64,000 nucleotides of DNA from assembly GCA_046318415.1 (NCBI GenBank), contig JBKCUK010000009.1, positions 1-64,000 of the forward strand, in the 5' to 3' direction. Below, piece after piece: positions 17,990 to 25,697 of this stretch (positions are counted from its first letter, which is position 1; each line of letters begins with the position of its first letter). This stretch comes from JBKCUK01 sp046318415. GTDB taxonomy: Bacteria; Pseudomonadota; Alphaproteobacteria; Caedimonadales; Caedimonadaceae. The notes beneath the pieces were generated by a model. It searched no databases, was not told the origin of the DNA, and saw nothing but the letters and a program-made list of their open reading frames with translations. The position numbers and the translations under genes were made by a program.

Positions 17990-19333
17990 TTATCTCTCTT
18001 TGCGGTGGCTAAAAGCAAGGTATTTTCCGAGATAAACTTCGGCATATTTTAGGTTTCGCATATTGGCAATAAAATCAGAGAATACTTTGATGACGCCATC
18101 GGCACCCAACGGCTGACCCTGCCCACCTTGCACTTCTGACATATCAGGAAGCTGAATGCGCAACGCCCGCAAATGGTCGAAATAGCCCATGGGTTTTTCC
18201 CCCTCACCACCTTTAAGCGTTGGCCTTAATAATTTTTCACTGATTGCATCAAAGGTGATGAACAATTCTTGAATGCGTTGATCCTGCGCCACGCTAAAAA
18301 TTTGCTGCAGGGTTGGATTATGTAGAAGAAAAAACGGGTCGACGCACACGCCCTCAAGGCTCAGCCCCAGTTCTTGATGGATCAGGCTTTGCTGGGTATG
18401 GGTGCCCTCCAGGGGACCGACTTCCGCGAGCATGAAGCAATTTTTGAGGGAGCGCACAACAAGGCGAGAACCCGGCTTGAGCAGAACGGACAATGCAAGG
18501 GCATCGCCTTCGATGGAGGAAAAGTCGGTCTGGGTATCTAAAAATGTGCGTAAAGACTTGAGGTCAATTTTCTGAAAATAATCCCTTAGATCCTCAATAA
18601 GCTCCTCTTCATCTTTGTTATCATTGGAATAGTTTTCCATAAGAGACCGCGCGGTATCCTCAACACCCAAAGATAGGACTTCTAGTGTGGAGGGAAGACT
18701 TATTTCATGAGGATTCAAGAGGTTAAGCGTCCTCTTTACGCGTGATAAAAGCTCAATAAGTTTTCTTTGAAATGCCAAATCATCGATTTCTATGGGCCAA
18801 CTGGTAGCAACAATCGCCTGATGATGCACGTTTTTAACAAGGCTGGAGATGAGATCTGCATAATACCCGCTAATTTGGCGCTGATCTTGCCTGACACATT
18901 GATAAACAAGGCGATGAAAGGGATCATCAAACGGGTCATCACCATCCGAGAGGGAGATAGGATCATGTTGCGGCTCGACGCTATGGACGCTTGAGCCCTC
19001 TTCCACTTTGTCTGGATATCCTGAGGGCGCTGTGAGCGGATATTGAGAATGCGCACGCCAATCAAGGTGGGCATTCAATTCTCGATAGGCTAGAGAGGTG
19101 GTGTGTGTCGATGCTTGCTTAATGTCATCCCACGCGGGTGGCCAAGACGCCTCCTGCGAGGGCTGGGGAACTGTCTGTTCGCGTTTCGCTCGTTTGGCTG
19201 GCGGAGAGTCATCAAAGGCTGGGGGAAAAACGTCACTGTTTTGGTCGACGCGCGGATATTTGGCTTTTTTCGCCCGAAGCGGGCTATCATCCTCCATGGA
19301 TTCCTCAAAATCCGACAAATCATCGATGATCAT
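17990..19333 (-). CDS. Hypothetical protein with NLS-like clusters; signal peptide lost by frameshift
   Basis: As it stands, the frame from ATG 19333 encodes 447 residues beginning with an acidic stretch. Two basic clusters follow, RAKKAK (about 20-25) and PPAKRAKRE (about 44-52), of the monopartite nuclear-signal type, then a predicted helical region with LRR-like segments (for example LRALRIQLPDM). There is no ribosome-binding site at ATG 19333. A proper start and signal peptide exist in another frame at 19330-19419, and the two would join if the C4 run at 19334-19337 were C5. The intact gene would thus be 17990-19419 and encode a secreted protein like its relatives. Function unknown. Confidence 0.65.
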   Translation of the reverse strand: MIIDDLSDFEESMEDDSPLRAKKAKYPRVDQNSDVFPPAFDDSPPAKRAKREQTVPQPSQEASWPPAWDDIKQASTHTTSLAYRELNAHLDWRAHSQYPLTAPSGYPDKVEEGSSVHSVEPQHDPISLSDGDDPFDDPFHRLVYQCVRQDQRQISGYYADLISSLVKNVHHQAIVATSWPIEIDDLAFQRKLIELLSRVKRTLNLLNPHEISLPSTLEVLSLGVEDTARSLMENYSNDNKDEEELIEDLRDYFQKIDLKSLRTFLDTQTDFSSIEGDALALSVLLKPGSRLVVRSLKNCFMLAEVGPLEGTHTQQSLIHQELGLSLEGVCVDPFFLLHNPTLQQIFSVAQDQRIQELFITFDAISEKLLRPTLKGGEGEKPMGYFDHLRALRIQLPDMSEVQGGQGQPLGADGVIKVFSDFIANMRNLKYAEVYLGKYLAFSHRKER

Positions 19334-19419
19334 GGGGCTTGCAAAGGCTGGCTTAGTCCTTGAAAACTGGCCCAAAAAGAGAACGCCAACAGCATCTCAG
19401 ATTGCCCATATCGCTTCAT
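19330..19419 (-). other. Detached signal-peptide frame of the gene at 17990
   Basis: ATG 19419 follows a G-rich ribosome-binding site (GGCAAGGGCG) and encodes 29 residues: a short basic start, a hydrophobic core (MLLAFSFWAS) and a cut-like end (QPLQA). It stops at TGA 19330-19332, which overlaps ATG 19333. One extra C in the run 19334-19337 would fuse it to the acidic start of the downstream frame, matching the layout of the other secreted proteins in the window. Confidence 0.65.
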
Positions 19420-19489
19420 CGCCCTTGCCCCCCCTATTTATCTTGCCTCAACCACTCTACCCTATGAAGCAAACCAGTGGCGCTATGTT

Positions 19490-20278
19490 TTAGGCACTGA
19501 TGGTAAAGATCTCAAAGCCAGATGCTGTCACGGCTACGGTGTGCTCGAACTGTGCAGATAAGCTGCGATCCTTGGTGACCGCTGTCCACCCATCCGCCAA
19601 TACCTTTGTGTGGTGTTTACCCGCATTTAGCATCGGCTCAACAGTAAAAAACATCCCCTCTTCTAACACAAGGTCATCGCCACTACGTCCAAAGTGCACC
19701 ACTTCAGGGGCGGTATGAAAGGTGCGCCCAATGCCATGGCCGCAGAAATCTCGAACCACAGAAAAACGATGGGCGTGAGCAACAGCCTCGATGGCATTGC
19801 CAATATCGCAGAGCATGGCGCCAGGTCGCACAACCTCTATGCCGCGCATCATGGCGTCATAGGTCACATCGATCAGTTTACGCGCTTGAACCCCTGGCTT
19901 GCCAATGGTGAACATGCGGCTGGTGTCGCCATACCAACCGTCGAGAATAACGGTGACATCAATATTCACAATATCGCCTTCGGCAAGAATTTTTGCATCA
20001 TCCGGGATGCCATGGCAGACCACATGATTGACGGATGTACAAATGGACTTTGGGTAGCCCCGATAATTCAAAGGTGCGGGTATGGCATTATTTTGCAGAA
20101 TGTAGGCGTGACACAAACGATCCAGCTCTCCGGTACTGATGCCGGCACGCACGTGGGGGGTGATATAGTCTAAAACTTCTGCTGCAAGTCGCCCTGCTGT
20201 TCGCATTCCCTGAAAGCCGTCCTCTCCCCATATGGGTACGGATTGGTGGTGATAGGGCACATGGCGCAAGGGTTGCAT
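19490..20278 (-). CDS. map: Methionine aminopeptidase, type I
   Basis: Map removes the initiator methionine from new proteins. The 262-residue product has the five metal ligands in order: Asp in DVTVILDGWYGD, Asp in GDTSRMF, His in GHGIGRTFH, Glu in FFTVEPML and a Glu in QFEHTV. Substrate His is present in NHVVCHGIP. There is no N-terminal extension, so it is type Ia. The start shares one base with the sfsA stop (TAATG), so the genes are coupled. Confidence 0.97.
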   Translation of the reverse strand: MQPLRHVPYHHQSVPIWGEDGFQGMRTAGRLAAEVLDYITPHVRAGISTGELDRLCHAYILQNNAIPAPLNYRGYPKSICTSVNHVVCHGIPDDAKILAEGDIVNIDVTVILDGWYGDTSRMFTIGKPGVQARKLIDVTYDAMMRGIEVVRPGAMLCDIGNAIEAVAHAHRFSVVRDFCGHGIGRTFHTAPEVVHFGRSGDDLVLEEGMFFTVEPMLNAGKHHTKVLADGWTAVTKDRSLSAQFEHTVAVTASGFEIFTISA

Positions 20279-20988
20279 TAAAGTGGTATCCTTTCAAAAT
20301 CGATGCGTCTATCAAGGAATATTCCCTCAAGACTTAATTTGCAAGCATAGCACAACACCTCAACCCCTGCATCCAGCGCGTCATAGGTTGCCTTGGCGTA
20401 TGTCGGATCAATATGACTTGCTAGAGAAAAAGAATCACAATCCATGCGCTGGATCACGTAAAAAATGACGGCCCGATGGCCTTGCGCCACCATGTCCTTC
20501 AGCTCTTGCATGTGCTTTGCCCCTCGGGCGGTAACCGCATCCGGAAATTGGGCCATGCCCGCTGTCTCCATCAAGTGGGCGTTTTTGACCTCAACATAGC
20601 ATAGCTGTTGGCCCTCACCGCTCAGCAGAAGATCAATACGTGAATTGACGCCATATTTGACTTCGCGCTGACTATGGGAATAGCCCGAAAGTTCAGGGAT
20701 TGCCTGTGCTAAGAAAGCTTCATGAACAAGGGAATTGGGATGCTGGGTATTCACACCCACCAATCCACCGTCCACAAACGCCATTTCCCACGTATAGGGC
20801 AACTTCCGATTGGGGTTATCGGATCGACTTAAGTAAACCGTTGTGCCCTCGGCTTTCAGCCCCAGCATCGCACCGGAATTCGGACAATGGGCCGTCACAA
20901 CGGTGCCATCGTTCAACAAAACGTCCGCAAGAAAACGTTTATAGCGTTTGATTAAGTGCCCTTGCACAAGCGGTGATGAAAATTGCAT
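20278..20988 (-). CDS. sfsA: SfsA family nuclease-like protein
   Basis: The 236-residue product is a full-length SfsA: N-terminal RYKRFLADVLL and TVTAHCPNSGAMLGL-type motifs, the central VNTQHPNSLVHEA, and the C-terminal nuclease-like core with YGVNSRIDLLL and CYVEVKNAHL (Glu-x-Lys). SfsA was first linked to sugar fermentation in E. coli; structure-based work places it with nucleic-acid-binding, nuclease-like proteins. The sfsA-map pairing is common in alphaproteobacteria. Exact substrate unknown. Confidence 0.93.
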   Translation of the reverse strand: MQFSSPLVQGHLIKRYKRFLADVLLNDGTVVTAHCPNSGAMLGLKAEGTTVYLSRSDNPNRKLPYTWEMAFVDGGLVGVNTQHPNSLVHEAFLAQAIPELSGYSHSQREVKYGVNSRIDLLLSGEGQQLCYVEVKNAHLMETAGMAQFPDAVTARGAKHMQELKDMVAQGHRAVIFYVIQRMDCDSFSLASHIDPTYAKATYDALDAGVEVLCYACKLSLEGIFLDRRIDFERIPL

Positions 20989-21034
20989 AGTATTAGCCTA
21001 TGTATCAACATGTTCATTTTTAATGGAAAAAACC

Positions 21035-21796
21035 ATGAGTTCCCACACAGATCCCACGGCTGCCGTTCTTCTAATCGGTAATGAAATTCTATCAGGTCAA
21101 GTCCAAGATAAGAACCTAGCCCACATTGCGCTTCGCCTGCAAGACATCGGTATCATGATTGGTGAGGCTCGCGTTGTGCCGGATGTGGAGGAAATGATCA
21201 TCGACGCCCTCAACACCCTGCGGCATCGCTATACTTATGTCTTCACCACGGGAGGCATTGGCCCAACCCATGATGACATCACTGCACGTTGTGTCGCCAA
21301 AGCCTTTGGACAAGAATTTGTCCGCAACGCGCGCGCGGCCGAGCTTCTCTCCACAAACCTCTCGCCCAATACCAATCTTGAGGGACGTTTGCGCATGGCG
21401 ATGATGCCAAAATCCGCCCGTCTTCTGGAATGTCAAACTACCAAGGCACCAGGCTTTGCCGTTGAAAATGTCTATGTCATGGCGGGCATACCCCACATCA
21501 TGCATGAGATGTTAGAAGCAGCCCTGCCAGAGCTCACGCGTGGTAAGAAGCGAGAAGCCTTTCACATCTACGCTCGCATCCCGGAAAGCCGCATCGCCCA
21601 TGACCTTGAGGCGATTCAAAACCACTTCCCCATGCTGGAAATCGGCAGTTATCCCAAGTGGGATCAAGAAGGGCCCAAAGGCATCGAATTGGTCATCAAG
21701 GGCCATGACAAGAAAATCACCCAACAGGCCGCTGAAAAAGTCATCGCCATGCTTGCCTCGTACGGTGTCGAGCCACAATGGGGCGTCAAACGCTAA
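21035..21796 (+). CDS. CinA-like molybdopterin-binding domain protein
   Basis: The 253-residue protein is the N-terminal (COG1058) half of CinA without the C-terminal deamidase domain. It has LLIGNEILSGQVQDKN, the central FTTGGIGPTHDDIT and the AGIPHIMHEM region. Such proteins belong to the MoaB/MogA fold; many stand-alone ones act in pyridine nucleotide recycling or have unknown roles. ATG 21035 is preferred because GGAAA lies eight bases upstream; ATG 21023 has no site. The gene is divergent from sfsA and ends in a terminator. Confidence 0.9.
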   Translation: MSSHTDPTAAVLLIGNEILSGQVQDKNLAHIALRLQDIGIMIGEARVVPDVEEMIIDALNTLRHRYTYVFTTGGIGPTHDDITARCVAKAFGQEFVRNARAAELLSTNLSPNTNLEGRLRMAMMPKSARLLECQTTKAPGFAVENVYVMAGIPHIMHEMLEAALPELTRGKKREAFHIYARIPESRIAHDLEAIQNHFPMLEIGSYPKWDQEGPKGIELVIKGHDKKITQQAAEKVIAMLASYGVEPQWGVKR

Positions 21797-21864
21797 TCAA
21801 GCAATGAAACAAAACAGTCAGGGCCGTCAATGACGGCCCTGGGCTCTGATTCTTCCATCACTTC

Positions 21865-21897
21865 TGATGGCCTTAACTATCGGCCATCAATTTTTTT
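21865..21897 (+). terminator. Intrinsic terminator after the cinA-like gene
   Basis: TGATGGCC (21865-21872) pairs with GGCCATCA (21882-21889), followed by A and seven T. A second, tighter inverted repeat without a T-run (AGGGCCGTCA/TGACGGCCCT, 21820-21840) lies just upstream. Confidence 0.85.
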
Positions 21898-21901
21898 GTC
21901 C

Positions 21902-23602
21902 TTATCTACGATAGGGAGCGGTTTTCTTTTTCACTTCCTCGCTCAGTTGACTCGGATTTGGTTTAATGAATTCGAGAAAATCATAGATTTTTAAATTCGG
22001 GCATTTCTCAATGGTAAGCGAAGAAATCTGCAATGAGTCTTTGAACGCATTACAATCAACGCCCTTCAACTGGGGAAGGTTTCTCAAGGTAACGGATTGC
22101 AGTACTGGGCATGCGTTTAAGGGATTCCTCTGAATTTCACTCAGCCCAGGAAGATCGGCAAGAATAACCGATTGTAAATTTCTGGCCTTCTGTAAAAATC
22201 CTGGCTCAATTTTAGCAAGGGAAGGTAGACCTCTGATTTTTAAGGTTGTTAAATTTTCAGAGCCCACCATAAAGTCTTGCATCAAGATTCGTAAATTGGT
22301 AAGCCCACCGAGATCGAGCGAGACCAACTTGCTGTCGGCAAGGAATCCCCTGACCGTCCGGTTAATGCTTCGATTAGGGTTCACCAAAGCCAAATGAGAT
22401 AAATGAGCTGGCAGTTGACTCGCACTTAGCGTTAAGCACCCGTCATCAGTCACGTAACGCTTTCCAAGGATATTCAAAATCATTTTATGGTCTGGGCGTG
22501 TCGCAAGAAGTGTCTCAAGTTTGCTTTTCAAAGTCTTATCAGCCAACTGATCATCACGAACCACAATGGTGTGGGGTTGTGCTTTGAGGCGATTAAGATC
22601 TTCATCACTCATACCAAAAGCAAAAAAAGGCTGTTGCTTTGATGCATCACGAAAATAGGCTTCAAAAAGGGGTATAACGCGCTTCCATGTACTTGTCGCA
22701 CTTTCTTCTGACACACCTTTAGGCAAAAGGAAATTACCACTCGGCAAAACAGCTAAGACATGCGCATAAGCAAGATCCTTCTGTTCATCGCTCCAAGGTT
22801 GCCCAGGGAATATGCTTGAAAAGAGCCTTTTCACATCCTCTGGATTAGCATCCAGCAATGAATCTATCAGCCATCGCTCGAAGTTTTCTGGTAAATAGCC
22901 CCTTAAACTAGAGGTCTTAGAAAGCATCAAGAACCCATCCTTCTGCATGATGTCGCTCAAGGCAGCTTGAATTGTCTTACGATCCAGATCAGAGATATCA
23001 TGGTCTTTAGGCTTCGCGGCACGGTTCAAGGTCATCTCTCCAACCATGTGTGCAAAAACTCTTTGAATGGAGGCCTCAAACCTTTTTATCAAGGGATGTT
23101 TCGAGATCTTGCCTGTTATGTTTACAGTTGTTTGCGTAGACTCCTGCTCAACGACCGCGCCACTGGCATGAACCGGCGAAGACACCAACGCGAGATTAGA
23201 AAACTGCCTTTCCAAATCGCCCAATGAAGCAGTGGCTTCTTGAGTTGCGCCTGCGGACTCTTGCTCGACGACCACACCACTGGACTGAACCAGGGGAGAC
23301 ACCAAAGAGAGATTAGCAAATTCCCATTCTAAATCGCCCACTGAAGTTGTGGCTTCTTGAGTTGCGCCTGCGGACTCCTGCTCGACGACCACTCCACTAG
23401 ACTGGACCAGGGGAGACACCAAAGAGAGATTGGAAAATTCCCATTCCAAATCGCCCAATGAAGCTGTCGATTCTTGAGTTGCGCCTGCGTGCTCCTGATC
23501 GTCTCCAATGTCACTGGCATAAATGGGGGAAGACACCAAAAAAGTCGAAAATAACAAAGCAAAATTAAGAGGTTTTTGCATGATGCGCGTCACATCCTTC
23601 AT
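21902..23602 (-). CDS. Secreted LRR-like protein with three 39-residue repeats
   Basis: The 566-residue protein has a signal peptide cut at YAS-D near residue 30. Then come three near-identical 39-residue repeats (about 35-151), acidic and Ser/Gly/Val-rich, then a helical region. The block shared with the protein at 11162-12505 follows: DEQKDLAYAHVLAVLP, PHTIVVRDDQLADK, DGCLTLSASQLPAHL. The C-terminus has leucine-rich repeats (LTTLKIRGLPSLAKIEPGFL and onward). The start may be ATG 23602 or ATG 23581; the second gives a more usual signal peptide, and AAGGA precedes it. A good promoter lies at 23649-23677. Function unknown; a paralogous family of secreted LRR proteins is evident. Confidence 0.8.
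   Translation of the reverse strand: MKDVTRIMQKPLNFALLFSTFLVSSPIYASDIGDDQEHAGATQESTASLGDLEWEFSNLSLVSPLVQSSGVVVEQESAGATQEATTSVGDLEWEFANLSLVSPLVQSSGVVVEQESAGATQEATASLGDLERQFSNLALVSSPVHASGAVVEQESTQTTVNITGKISKHPLIKRFEASIQRVFAHMVGEMTLNRAAKPKDHDISDLDRKTIQAALSDIMQKDGFLMLSKTSSLRGYLPENFERWLIDSLLDANPEDVKRLFSSIFPGQPWSDEQKDLAYAHVLAVLPSGNFLLPKGVSEESATSTWKRVIPLFEAYFRDASKQQPFFAFGMSDEDLNRLKAQPHTIVVRDDQLADKTLKSKLETLLATRPDHKMILNILGKRYVTDDGCLTLSASQLPAHLSHLALVNPNRSINRTVRGFLADSKLVSLDLGGLTNLRILMQDFMVGSENLTTLKIRGLPSLAKIEPGFLQKARNLQSVILADLPGLSEIQRNPLNACPVLQSVTLRNLPQLKGVDCNAFKDSLQISSLTIEKCPNLKIYDFLEFIKPNPSQLSEEVKKKTAPYRR
23150..23500 (-). repeat. Three tandem 117-bp coding repeats
   Basis: Three direct repeats of 117 bp encode 39-residue units sharing GATQE, GDLE and LVS motifs; the first two are almost identical at the DNA level and the third has diverged. 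The unit is a multiple of three, so recombination between units would change protein length without breaking the frame. Confidence 0.9.
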
Positions 23603-23648
23603 GTGGTGGGGGCTAAGGGCAGCCCCGTTCAGTTATTGACCAAAACAC

Positions 23649-23677
23649 AAAATAGTGACGCCATATCCATTTGTCAA
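23649..23677 (-). promoter_or_regulatory. Sigma-70-type promoter for the LRR-like gene
   Basis: On the reverse strand TTGACA (23672-23677) and TATTTT (23649-23654) are exactly 17 bases apart, about 47 bases upstream of ATG 23602. The near-consensus sequence and spacing make this the best promoter match in this part of the window. Confidence 0.6.
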
Positions 23678-23979
23678 AAAAAATTTAGGGTTTTTTTGCA
23701 GCAAGACGCTCTATTAAGTTAATAACTTGAACATTATGACAATTATCAAATGGCATAAGACCCTTGTCAGGGCCCATGGGCCCCTAGATATACAATTAGT
23801 TGGTCACACACACTTCATGTCAAAACCTACCGCTCAAGAATCCCAAGCACCGCACCTTTTATCTTTAACCGCAACTTTAGGATTTTTTAGACATCCCTTG
23901 CCTTCACACCCCCTGGTCAGCATCGGCATTAAGGTTTAGACTGGAGAGTAAGTGATAAAAGCTACAGGGATAATCGATC
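23678..23979. other. Intergenic region before uspA
   Basis: The gap between the LRR-like gene and uspA has no supported gene. A 70-codon frame from 23727 lacks a ribosome-binding site and any family resemblance. The right end must carry the uspA promoter, but I see no clear one. Confidence 0.5.
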
Positions 23980-24816
23980 ATGAAGCGCATTCTTCTTACT
24001 TTGGACGCCTCAGAAACTGGGCTTGCAGCGCGACACGTGGCCATGAACCTCGCCAAAGAAAAGGGCGCTCACCTCACCGGCGTCGCCATTTTGGACACCC
24101 CCTGGATTACAGCGGCCCAACCTGAACCCCTTGGCGGTGCTGCGTTCAAGATTCACCGGGATGAAGCCGTCATCAGCCAATCCCAATCCCGCATCGAGAC
24201 CTTGATGAGAGATTTCCAAGCTGCCGCGCTTGAGAAGGGTGTTTCCCACGACTCGATTGAGGTGGAGGGTTTTCCAGCCACTGAAATTATGCGCCTCGCC
24301 CATAGCTATGATTTGGTTGTCATGGGGCAGACCACCGACTTTCACTTTGAACTGGATGATGATTCCGACATCACAACAAAGCATGTGGCGCGCGAGTGCG
24401 CCCGGCCCGTGTTATTGGTTCCAACCAAACCTGTGGCAGCTGATTCAAGAAAGGTCCTTGTGGCTTATGATGGCAGTTCTCCTGCATCTCGTGCCCTTCA
24501 TCTTTTTTTGTTGCTTGGCTTTGGCAAGGGCCGCGAGATCGAAGTTTTGACCATCAATCCAGATCGAAAAGAGGCAGAAGAAATCAGCACAAACGCTGTG
24601 AAGATGTGCCAATCCTATGGTATTAAATGTAGCCCACATATTGTGATTGCTGATGACAATTATGCGCACACGATTCTGCAATTTGCGCAGCAACACGCCG
24701 ATGCTATGATTGTGATGGGAGCGTTTTCCCATAACATTTTGCGCGAAGCTCTTTTTGGCAGTTGCACCAAGTCCATGCTGAAAGAAGCTACTGTTCCGCT
24801 GTTCATCAATCATTAG
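23980..24816 (+). CDS. Tandem universal stress protein
   Basis: The 278-residue protein consists of two UspA domains (about 1-145 and 152-278), beginning MKRILLTLDASETG and KVLVAYDGSSPASRAL. The second domain ends with a nucleotide-loop-like IVMGAFSHNILREALFGSCT, although the usual Gly-x-x-Gly is Gly-Ala-Phe-Ser, so ATP binding may be weak. Universal stress proteins help cells survive starvation and redox stress; the direct role here is unknown. ACAGGGAT lies about eight bases before the ATG. The gene is monocistronic. Confidence 0.9.
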   Translation: MKRILLTLDASETGLAARHVAMNLAKEKGAHLTGVAILDTPWITAAQPEPLGGAAFKIHRDEAVISQSQSRIETLMRDFQAAALEKGVSHDSIEVEGFPATEIMRLAHSYDLVVMGQTTDFHFELDDDSDITTKHVARECARPVLLVPTKPVAADSRKVLVAYDGSSPASRALHLFLLLGFGKGREIEVLTINPDRKEAEEISTNAVKMCQSYGIKCSPHIVIADDNYAHTILQFAQQHADAMIVMGAFSHNILREALFGSCTKSMLKEATVPLFINH

Positions 24817-24936
24817 CCCCCTTCAAGGGATAGGGCTTGTAAAGGACGTCAGCGAACCCGGAAGCCCCCTTCCCTGCAGCTTGCGCGGGATCCACTCTTC
24901 AAAAAAAAATTACCACCATGTCTTCCTCGTAAGGCA

Positions 24937-24964
24937 TTGATATGATTAAAAATTTTAGTAAAAT
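24937..24964 (+). promoter_or_regulatory. Candidate promoter for a small transcript
   Basis: TTGATA (24937-24942) and TAAAAT (24959-24964) are 16 bases apart in an AT-rich context. Nothing longer than 21 codons is encoded between here and the terminator at 25168-25203. Confidence 0.4.
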
Positions 24965-25167
24965 AAATTTAGAATTCTAGAGATTTGTGTTAATCTTTAA
25001 AGCATATGAGACGTGGTAAAGCTCAATAATTCTTCTGATTATTTCGGAATTTAGGGCTTTTATCATGTACCAGGATGACGATCTCTTCCTGGTTCAACTA
25101 AAGGAGGCGCACATGTTCATGATTCCATAAAGACAGAAAGTCAGTGTGTTTTCTGAGTTATCTCAAT
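24965..25167 (+). other. Possible small RNA or short-peptide gene
   Basis: The 400-base gap between uspA and ruvX is not empty. After a promoter-like sequence there is a hairpin (ACCAGGA/TCCTGGT, about 25069-25093), then AAAGGAGG (25100-25107) placed five bases before ATG 25113. That ATG opens only five codons (MFMIP, stop at 25128-25130); a 21-codon frame from ATG 25065 ends at the same stop. A strong terminator follows 40 bases on. The parts look like one short transcription unit. I do not recognise it as any known RNA family. Confidence 0.4.
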
Positions 25168-25203
25168 AAAAAGGCATGGTTCGTGACCATGCCTTTTATT
25201 TTT
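25168..25203. terminator. Bidirectional intrinsic terminator
   Basis: AAGGCATGGT (25171-25180) pairs with ACCATGCCTT (25186-25195) across TCGTG, with A-runs before and T-runs after. It can end both the short rightward unit and the leftward prfB-ruvX unit (ruvX stops at 25219). Confidence 0.85.
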
Positions 25204-25218
25204 GCCCAGAGATTTTTT

Positions 25219-25692
25219 TTAAGCGTTTTGATGAGATCGAATACGATCCAGAAAACCCTGCAAGATCACCGATGCGGCTAGCTTATCGACCAGTTCAGAC
25301 CGTCGTTTGCGACTAAGATCCGCACTCAACATCAAACGTTCGACTTCAGCAGTGGAAAGTCTTTCATCCCACAAAACGTAATCTAATCCAAGTTGGGCGC
25401 TGAAGGTTTCCGCAAACTTTCGTGTGGCGACGGCGCGCTCACCCTCTGTTCCATTCATATTTAAGGGCAGTCCGATGACCAGCGCGGTGATGGGAAACTC
25501 TCGAAGCACCTTTTGCAAGGCGCCCAGGTCATGGGCATGGCTTTTTCGCGTAATTACTTGATAGGGCGTTGCCACCATCCACAAACCGTCAGAAAGGGCA
25601 AGCCCGATGGTTTTTGTGCCCACATCAAGGCCCAAAAGGCGGTCATGGCGGCCTTTTCGCTTCAAGACTTCTTCATGGGTAATTTCAGCCAA
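25219..25692 (-). CDS. ruvX: RuvX/YqgF, pre-16S rRNA nuclease
   Basis: The 157-residue protein has the RNase H-like YqgF fold: LLGLDVGTKTIGLALSD with the first catalytic Asp, LVIGLPLNMNGTEG, and DERLSTAEV near the end. The family trims the 5' end of 16S rRNA and was earlier proposed as a Holliday junction resolvase. The start is TTG with AGGATAGGA upstream; no ATG is available in the frame before the conserved core. It follows prfB by five bases. Confidence 0.93.
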   Translation of the reverse strand: MAEITHEEVLKRKGRHDRLLGLDVGTKTIGLALSDGLWMVATPYQVITRKSHAHDLGALQKVLREFPITALVIGLPLNMNGTEGERAVATRKFAETFSAQLGLDYVLWDERLSTAEVERLMLSADLSRKRRSELVDKLAASVILQGFLDRIRSHQNA

Positions 25693-25697
25693 CGGTC

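Noticed and set aside
21820..21840. Perfect inverted repeat as the main terminator of the cinA-like gene
   Set aside because: Only one base lies between the arms and no T-run follows; the hairpin at 21865-21897 is the better terminator.
23727..23939. 70-codon frame upstream of uspA
   Set aside because: No ribosome-binding site, no signal or domain; composition fits non-coding spacer.
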